Assembly: GCA_934663645.1 (NCBI GenBank)
Contig: CAKUKR010000021.1
Location: 1 to 28,730, forward strand
Reading direction: 5' to 3'
From: an uncultured Muribaculaceae bacterium
GTDB lineage: Bacteria > Bacteroidota > Bacteroidia > Bacteroidales > Muribaculaceae
Length of the DNA: 28,730 bases
Part shown: piece by piece, positions 23,649-28,730 of the stretch
How positions within the stretch are numbered: the first letter of the stretch is position 1
Layout: every line of letters begins with the position of its first letter
Position numbers and translations under genes: made by a program
The notes under the pieces: model-generated
The model's database searches: none
Told to the model about the DNA's origin: nothing
What the model saw: only the letters and a program-made list of their open reading frames with translations

Positions 23649-24560
23649 ATGAGACTTATACACGATTTTATTACCCTATTATTGTCCTGCGCGGCTGTCT
23701 GCCTCGCCGCCCTGTTCACCTCTTGCGACAAGGAGGAACATGATGGCGAGCAGGGCCTCGCTATCTCACTGTCTTGGATGGACGATGACGACTCTGGCAC
23801 ACCCGTCGGCGACATCAAGCTGTGGATATACCGCACTGCCGACGGCTCTCTCGCCGGCGAATACGAATACGGCGACCCGCGACAACTGGCACGCACACTA
23901 TACCCTCTCCCCGCAGGTGACTACACCGTCGTTGCAGCCGCAAACCTGGTCGCACCGTTTGACATAGACAAGTCAGCAGCTAACAGTCTGATAGCATACG
24001 AGAACTTATTATTTCGCATTGGCGAACCAAGCTCATCGCCCAAGCATGCCCACTATGGCGTAGCTGCCGTCAATGTAGCCGGCAGCGGCATCACCAAGGC
24101 GCAAGTGCCCTTGAAACGAATTCTCTCAGAACTGACCATCAGAATCGAGGGAATGCCCGAGAACGCAATTCTCTCGGGTTCTGTAAACAATTCTTCTACC
24201 GGATTATTCCCGGTGCTTAAAGACCCGGAGGGGAATTACGGCAATGCCACCGCCGAACCCCTCCCCACAGAAATTCAAAGTACAAAATCATCAGACGCTG
24301 TCCTGCTGACCACTACCTTACATCTTATGCCTACCGTCGCGGGGGCAGACTGGTCTCGCCTCTCCCTCCACCTGGCCATGGCTGACGGCAAAGGCTACGA
24401 CTACACGCTCGAAGCTCCGGTAATGAAGCCCGCCGGCAAGTACATCATCGAAATGAAATACCAGGACATGAAGCCTTTCATGCGACTGTCCGCTATATCT
24501 ATCAACGGCTGGACCGAAGGGTGGATTATCAACGGTGAAGTCCTCAACCCCGAGGAATAA
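23649..24560 (+). CDS. FimB/Mfa2-family fimbrial anchor lipoprotein
   Basis: A 303-residue lipoprotein; signal peptide ends FTSC (Cys26) followed by DKEE. It fits the FimB/Mfa2 family, whose members cap or anchor the base of type V pili in Porphyromonas and Bacteroides. Visible landmarks: VGDIKLWIYRTADGSL (about 53-68), TLYPLPAGDYTVVAAANL (about 85-102), LKRILSELTIRIEG (about 155-168) and the C-terminal SINGWTEGWIINGEV strand, which is similar to the end of the fimbrillins downstream. The gene overlaps nothing but is 1 bp from the OmpA gene, and is separated from the first fimbrillin by 68 bp that contain a hairpin. Confidence 0.9.
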   Translation: MRLIHDFITLLLSCAAVCLAALFTSCDKEEHDGEQGLAISLSWMDDDDSGTPVGDIKLWIYRTADGSLAGEYEYGDPRQLARTLYPLPAGDYTVVAAANLVAPFDIDKSAANSLIAYENLLFRIGEPSSSPKHAHYGVAAVNVAGSGITKAQVPLKRILSELTIRIEGMPENAILSGSVNNSSTGLFPVLKDPEGNYGNATAEPLPTEIQSTKSSDAVLLTTTLHLMPTVAGADWSRLSLHLAMADGKGYDYTLEAPVMKPAGKYIIEMKYQDMKPFMRLSAISINGWTEGWIINGEVLNPEE

Positions 24561-24567
24561 GCCGCCT

Positions 24568-24600
24568 CGGCAGTGAACGAGGGGGAATTTCACACTGCCG
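24568..24600 (+). other. Intergenic stem-loop between anchor and fimbrillin genes
   Basis: CGGCAGTG (24568-24575) pairs perfectly with CACTGCCG (24593-24600) around a 17-nt loop. No T tract follows, so it is not a normal terminator. It lies between the anchor gene and the fimbrillin genes, where unequal expression would be wanted, and may act in RNA processing or stability. Confidence 0.5.
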
Positions 24601-24628
24601 CAAAACGAAATCATCTAACTCTAAGAAT

Positions 24629-25525
24629 ATGAATAACAAATTGTTCCTTATCCCTGTAGCAGCTGCTGCCCTCGCCCTGACGGCATGCAGCAGCGACGGC
24701 GAAACTCCCGTGGAGAAAGCCAAATACATAACAGTGTCTACAAGCATCGACGGCCTGTCGCGCATGGCTAACAACGACGGTGAGCAGACATTCACCGAAG
24801 GCGACAAGATCAGCATCTACGCATGGACCGGCGACGCTGCTACCGCGCCGCTCGAAGCCGACCGTGTGGTCAACAACGCTATCAACACCCTCACATCCGG
24901 CGTATGGACGGCTGAGCCGCAGATGCTCTGGAAAGACATGGTGACCCCGCACTATTTCATCGGTGTATACCCCTCTTCAGAAACTCCTGTCAGCAGCCTC
25001 TCTGCGGCAGACTATACATTCGATGTCGCTGACCAACTCGCCAGCGACCTGCTCGTTGCCACTAACGTCACCGGCATCAACGCAAGCAACAACCCCGTGC
25101 CTCTCACCTTCAACCACGTTATGGCAAAACTGATAGTCAACCTCGAATACCGCAACCAGTGGGGCGGAACGCCGACTGTCGAGAACGTGCGCGTGGAGGA
25201 CACTGCGGGCGGCGCTACCGTCAACTACCTGACGCAGGACGTGAAGGCCTGGACTTCAAACAAGGCAGAGCTGACACTGCCCACCGTCACCGCCAATGCA
25301 CAGTACGCCTCGATTATCATCCCCCAGAAGGGCATATCCGTAATCCATGTGCGCATCGGAGGCAAGGACTACACATACCGCCACAACTCTGACATACGCC
25401 TCGAAAGCGGCAAGTACACCACCGTAAACCTCATCGTAGGCCGTGACGAAATCACACTCGGCGACATAACCATCAACAATTGGGCCGAGGGCGAGGAAAT
25501 CAACGGCGGCGAAGCCATGGACTAA
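24629..25525 (+). CDS. Fimbrillin-family lipoprotein, probable structural pilin
   Basis: A 298-residue fimbrillin (Mfa-like) lipoprotein with lipobox LTAC (Cys20) followed by SSDGE. An early beta-strand (about 32-40) is followed by Arg45, the kind of site at which trypsin-like proteases trim P. gingivalis pilins to allow strand exchange; then FTEGDKISIYAW. The second half has LTFNHVMAKLIVNLEY, usual in the family, and the C terminus is GDITINNWAEGEEINGGEA. The sequence is compact with no extra domain, so it is the best candidate for the major pilin. It is the first fimbrillin after the anchor gene and its hairpin. Confidence 0.87.
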   Translation: MNNKLFLIPVAAAALALTACSSDGETPVEKAKYITVSTSIDGLSRMANNDGEQTFTEGDKISIYAWTGDAATAPLEADRVVNNAINTLTSGVWTAEPQMLWKDMVTPHYFIGVYPSSETPVSSLSAADYTFDVADQLASDLLVATNVTGINASNNPVPLTFNHVMAKLIVNLEYRNQWGGTPTVENVRVEDTAGGATVNYLTQDVKAWTSNKAELTLPTVTANAQYASIIIPQKGISVIHVRIGGKDYTYRHNSDIRLESGKYTTVNLIVGRDEITLGDITINNWAEGEEINGGEAMD

Positions 25526-25561
25526 CCCCATTACCATAACAGACAACTTAAACACTCATCT

Positions 25562-27655
25562 ATGAAACTGTACAAGAACCTTCTGCTCCTGGGGGCATTG
25601 CCAGCTCTGGTGGCCTCCTGCTCGCAGGACATGGAACCGGACAACTGGAGCAACGAGATACAGGTAGTCACCTCGCTCAACAGCACCCGCGCCGGCATCG
25701 AGGACGACTCCGAAATACCGACGTTCATGCTCAAGGTCGTGAGCAACGCCGGCCCGAAATACAGCTACTATGTAGCTATGAAAAACGAGGCAACCGGCTG
25801 GAAAAGCTATGCGATAACCGACCAGACGTCAAACGAGGGAAACGTAGGCGAGCCAGTGCAGATGCTATGGGCCGACAGCAAGACCCCAATTACCGTGTCA
25901 GCCCTCAGCATGAACGGGCAGCTGCTGCAACAGGACGACTACAACAAGGTCCTGATCATCACTGAAAGCTGCCAGTCAAGCGACAGCTGGGTGAAGCAAG
26001 CTGACGTGCTGTACGCTCCGCCAAAAATGTCACTGCAGACAGCTATGGGCGGCAAAGTAAGCCTCTACTTCAACCACCTCAAAGCCAAAGTAAAAGTCAA
26101 GGTGACGATGGCGACCGAGTTCAACCGTGTCCCCGGAACATCACAAAACCCGATTGAGTTCCTCAAGGTGAACGGAACTGCCGTACAGCGGTATTTTGAG
26201 CCTGATTATGAGCGGTGGTCAGACGCTGGCTATACAGGAGAGGCAGAAATTGTCGCTTGCCCGACAGCGTTCACTCCCGGCGAGGGAGACAGCTCCAAGG
26301 CGACTGCCGAATATGAGGCTCTCGTCATTCCCTCCACCCTCGAGGGCGGCAAATTCGGCATCGCTATCAATATCAACGGAAAGACATACACCTGGAACTC
26401 GCCCGAAGCACTCACATTCGAGAGCAACTACTGCTACACACTCCCCGTGACCGTAGGCAAAGACTTCCTTACTGTAGGCAACGTGCTTGTGTCTGACTGG
26501 CAGAAAGGCGCAACCCTCGAGGACGGCGAAACCGATGCCGAGGAGATGGACGTATGGGACGGCATTTCCGTAGCCACTGGCCTAACCGAAGGCACTGGCA
26601 CAGAGGAAGATCCGTACATAATTCGCACTGCGGCGCAGCTGCAGTACATTGCGCAGCGCGTCAATTCCGGCGCCGGCGAGAACCCCTCGTTCTACAACAA
26701 ATTTTTCCGCCTCGCCAACGACATCGACCTCGGCGGACACGAATGGACTCCCATAGGCCGCTACAACGAGCCTAACGGCAACAGCTTCAGCGGCTCTTTC
26801 GACGGCAACGGACACACGATCTACAACCTCGCCGTCAACAAGACCGGCACAAATGAAGCTGCTGGCTTCTTCGGCTTCATCGGCCCGGCCGCAAACAATG
26901 GGCACACCGTCAAGAACCTGACCATCAAGGGCGCAAACATACAGGCTGACCGCCAAGCGGGCATCCTCGGAGGCATAATGAACTCCGTGTACCCGAATGA
27001 ACCAGCCATCTCCAACTGCCATGTGAGCGGCACTGTCTCTGCCGGATATTTCCTGGGCGGCCTCATCGGAAGCGTGTCCTACGGAAGCATCTACGACTGC
27101 AGCGCAAATACGGTCGTAAACGGCGGCAATGACTGCGGCGCTCTCGTGGGCAACTCATTCAAGACCAAATTCATCAACTGCTCTGCAGCGGGCAAGGTGT
27201 CAGGCACATGGGCTGTCGGCGGCTTCACCGGTTGCCTGTGGTACGGATCCACGGCTAAATACTGCACCACATCTGCAGATGTCAATGCCACCGACTGGAA
27301 CGTGGGTGGCTTCACCGGCAGGCTCGGCGACGACATCGACGAATACAAGGGCTATATGATAGGCTGCTCGGCAAGCGGCAAGGTTTCGCAGGTCAACAAC
27401 GGAACTTGGGAGAGCCGTCTCGGCGGCCTTATCGGCTACATGTACTACGGCGAGGCCGTTGACTGCTGCTTCACCGGCACGCTCGACACTTCTGCCGTCA
27501 ACGGCAACCAGTACGTCGGCGCATTGATAGGCTATGACTTCAAGGACAACAAGACAACAGCTTGCTGGTACTACAGCGCGAAAGCCGGCGGCGCAAACGC
27601 AATCGGCGTGTCCGGATCACCCGAAACATCGTCGCACGACATAACCGCAAAATAA
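25562..27655 (+). CDS. Fimbrillin fused to GLUG-type repeat domain, candidate tip adhesin
   Basis: A 697-residue lipoprotein with Cys20 (LVASC) followed by SQDME. Residues about 30-325 form a fimbrillin domain: first strand, S-T-R43-A-G, VSLYFNHLKAKVKVKV, and a terminal LVSDWQKGATLEDGE strand. From about 340 a beta-helical GLUG-like domain follows: GTGTEEDPYIIRTAAQLQYI, FRLANDIDL, SFDGNGHTIYNL and then repeated GG-L/F-I/T-G turns with Cys in nearly every rung (NCHVSG, DCSAN, NCSAAG, GCSASG, DCCFTG). Fimbrillin plus extra C-terminal domain is the pattern expected of a tip or adhesin subunit, which would be displayed at the distal end. The ligand is unknown. Confidence 0.87.
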   Translation: MKLYKNLLLLGALPALVASCSQDMEPDNWSNEIQVVTSLNSTRAGIEDDSEIPTFMLKVVSNAGPKYSYYVAMKNEATGWKSYAITDQTSNEGNVGEPVQMLWADSKTPITVSALSMNGQLLQQDDYNKVLIITESCQSSDSWVKQADVLYAPPKMSLQTAMGGKVSLYFNHLKAKVKVKVTMATEFNRVPGTSQNPIEFLKVNGTAVQRYFEPDYERWSDAGYTGEAEIVACPTAFTPGEGDSSKATAEYEALVIPSTLEGGKFGIAININGKTYTWNSPEALTFESNYCYTLPVTVGKDFLTVGNVLVSDWQKGATLEDGETDAEEMDVWDGISVATGLTEGTGTEEDPYIIRTAAQLQYIAQRVNSGAGENPSFYNKFFRLANDIDLGGHEWTPIGRYNEPNGNSFSGSFDGNGHTIYNLAVNKTGTNEAAGFFGFIGPAANNGHTVKNLTIKGANIQADRQAGILGGIMNSVYPNEPAISNCHVSGTVSAGYFLGGLIGSVSYGSIYDCSANTVVNGGNDCGALVGNSFKTKFINCSAAGKVSGTWAVGGFTGCLWYGSTAKYCTTSADVNATDWNVGGFTGRLGDDIDEYKGYMIGCSASGKVSQVNNGTWESRLGGLIGYMYYGEAVDCCFTGTLDTSAVNGNQYVGALIGYDFKDNKTTACWYYSAKAGGANAIGVSGSPETSSHDITAK
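26579..27632 (+). repeat. GLUG-like Cys-rich repeat region within the fimbrillin fusion
   Basis: Translated, this region holds about six imperfect units of 25-35 residues, each with a G-G-x-(I/T)-G turn and an N/D-C-x2-x-G turn. It predicts a right-handed beta-helix with a ladder of cysteines. The repeats are diverged at DNA level. Confidence 0.7.
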
Positions 27656-27690
27656 CATCTGCTGCAACACTATTAAATGATTTACCAACA

Positions 27691-28629
27691 ATGAAATATA
27701 CAAGATATGCCTGCATCATTGCCACAGCAGCCATGCTCGCCTCTTGCGGCAATGACAACGAGCCGAACCCAAACGGCAACTACCCCGAGGACGGGAGAGT
27801 GCGCATACGCACCACCATCGCCGAACCGGAACGCCGCAGCGCGTCTGAATACACTGGCGACAACCTCGGCCTCTTCGTGAAAGCCTCATCCGAAAGCGAG
27901 ACCCGCTACAACTCGGAAAACGTGATGTGGGTCAACAACAGCGGCAACTGGTCCTCTAGCACAATGGTGCTTTGGCCCGGTGCTGACACCCCCGTTGAAA
28001 TATACGCATACTCGCCCTACCTCATCGATGGAGTCGCAGCTCGTTACATAACATTCAATATCCCAACAGACCAGTCTGCCGGCATTGAGGGAGCTGACTT
28101 CGTATACGAATGCAAACAGGATTTCGTGCCAAGCAGAGACCTCGACGCTTCAAAAACACTCAACCTGCTCATGAAACACGCGCTGGTGAAACTCACGCTG
28201 AACCTCACCATGGGCGACGAGTTTGACGGCAAGGACGTGTCTGTCCAAAAAGTGGTAATACGCCAGACTGCCGGCTGTGTGATGATTAACATCACACGAC
28301 CGGACATCAAAAACGCTGTCACAGCCGCAAACGGCGACAGTTATGCCGATGTGAACATGCACCCGATTGAGGCATTAGAAGGCAACGCATACGAGGCCAT
28401 ATTCTTCCCCAGCAAGGGACAGACGCCCGGCGAGCGCATGATCACCGTATACATGAGCAACGGCAAGGCGTACTCATACACCGTGCCTGCCGGAGGCATC
28501 ACCCTCGAAGCAGGATGCGCATACAGCATGAACCTCAAAATCGGCAAGGACAAGCTTTCGCTCTACGGCGTATACATCATGGACTGGAACGGCGATGGCA
28601 ATAACCTCAACGGCGGCGAAGCCGAGTGA
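27691..28629 (+). CDS. Fimbrillin-family lipoprotein, accessory pilin
   Basis: A 312-residue fimbrillin-family lipoprotein with lipobox MLASC (Cys19) and GNDNEPN after it. I chose the ATG at 27691 because it gives a signal peptide directly; the open frame extends upstream into the previous gene without sense. Characteristic parts: DNLGLFVKASS, MLWPGADTPVEIYAYSP-like segment near 92-110, LLMKHALVKLTLNLTM and the final VYIMDWNGDGNNLNGGEAE strand, parallel to the first fimbrillin. Arg-Arg at about 46-47 (EPERRSAS) may be a trimming site. It follows the GLUG fusion after 35 bp and precedes a strong terminator, so it closes the operon. Confidence 0.87.
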   Translation: MKYTRYACIIATAAMLASCGNDNEPNPNGNYPEDGRVRIRTTIAEPERRSASEYTGDNLGLFVKASSESETRYNSENVMWVNNSGNWSSSTMVLWPGADTPVEIYAYSPYLIDGVAARYITFNIPTDQSAGIEGADFVYECKQDFVPSRDLDASKTLNLLMKHALVKLTLNLTMGDEFDGKDVSVQKVVIRQTAGCVMINITRPDIKNAVTAANGDSYADVNMHPIEALEGNAYEAIFFPSKGQTPGERMITVYMSNGKAYSYTVPAGGITLEAGCAYSMNLKIGKDKLSLYGVYIMDWNGDGNNLNGGEAE

Positions 28630-28681
28630 GAGACACTAACACCGAAGAAACTGTAAAATCTTCATAGACAAGTACTCCAAT

Positions 28682-28719
28682 GAGGGGGCAGTGTATGTAC
28701 AGGCACTGCCCCCTCTTTT
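28682..28719 (+). terminator. Strong intrinsic terminator of the fimbrial operon
   Basis: GAGGGGGCAGTG (28682-28693) pairs perfectly with CACTGCCCCCTC (28704-28715) around a 10-nt loop and is followed by TTTT. It lies about 50 bp after the last fimbrillin gene. Confidence 0.93.
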
Positions 28720-28730
28720 CATGCGCAGCC

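Noticed and set aside
27562..27690. Upstream extension of the last fimbrillin
   Set aside because: It overlaps the previous gene in another frame and puts the signal peptide far from the N terminus.
1..28730. Mobile element, CRISPR array, tRNA or rRNA genes
   Set aside because: No transposase or integrase, no regularly spaced repeats, and no cloverleaf-like or rRNA sequence were seen in the intergenic regions.

Overview
The window looks like a chromosomal segment of a Bacteroidota bacterium of the order Bacteroidales. Several intergenic regions carry the Bacteroidales-type promoter pair (TTTG-like -33 box, about 19 bp spacer, TAnnTTTG -7 box). Lipoproteins have acidic residues right after the lipidated cysteine. 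Fimbrillin, FimB/Mfa2, DUF4493, PCMD and PorQ families are all present. The GC-rich coding style and gene content would suit Muribaculaceae or a close relative, but that family assignment is inference. I see no tRNA, rRNA, insertion sequence, integrase or CRISPR array.

Layout. (1) 109-10291, minus strand: eight tightly packed or overlapping genes read as one operon. In transcription order they are a DUF4493+PCMD lipoprotein, a DUF4493 lipoprotein, a second DUF4493+PCMD lipoprotein, two paralogous outer-membrane beta-barrels, a PCMD-only lipoprotein, a DgkA-type lipid kinase and a PAP2-type lipid phosphatase. A promoter-like site and a hairpin leader precede it and a strong terminator follows it. 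(2) 10504-13612, minus: a housekeeping operon porQ-cmk-ispH-tadA. (3) 13824-15677: a TonB C-terminal-domain protein (+), a small winged-helix protein (-) and rsgA (+). (4) 15776-20719, minus: rpsA, then a DUF4954 beta-helix protein downstream of and overlapping hflX. (5) 20889-28629, plus: a membrane-embedded AraC-type regulator, then an OmpA-family protein, a FimB/Mfa2-type anchor and three fimbrillin-family lipoproteins, one carrying a GLUG-type Cys-rich repeat domain, closed by a strong terminator. This is a type V (Bacteroidia) pilus locus.

The most interesting part is region 1. It mixes DUF4493 and PCMD modules in different combinations on lipoproteins, couples them to a pair of dedicated barrels, and ends with two enzymes of lipid-carrier or phospholipid metabolism. 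The DUF4493 lipoproteins carry a Thr-Arg-Ala or equivalent Arg site at the same distance from the lipidated Cys as the fimbrillins in region 5. I propose, as inference, that region 1 encodes a pilus-like or surface-fibre assembly related to but distinct from the canonical fimbrial locus. Its function is not established by the sequence alone.
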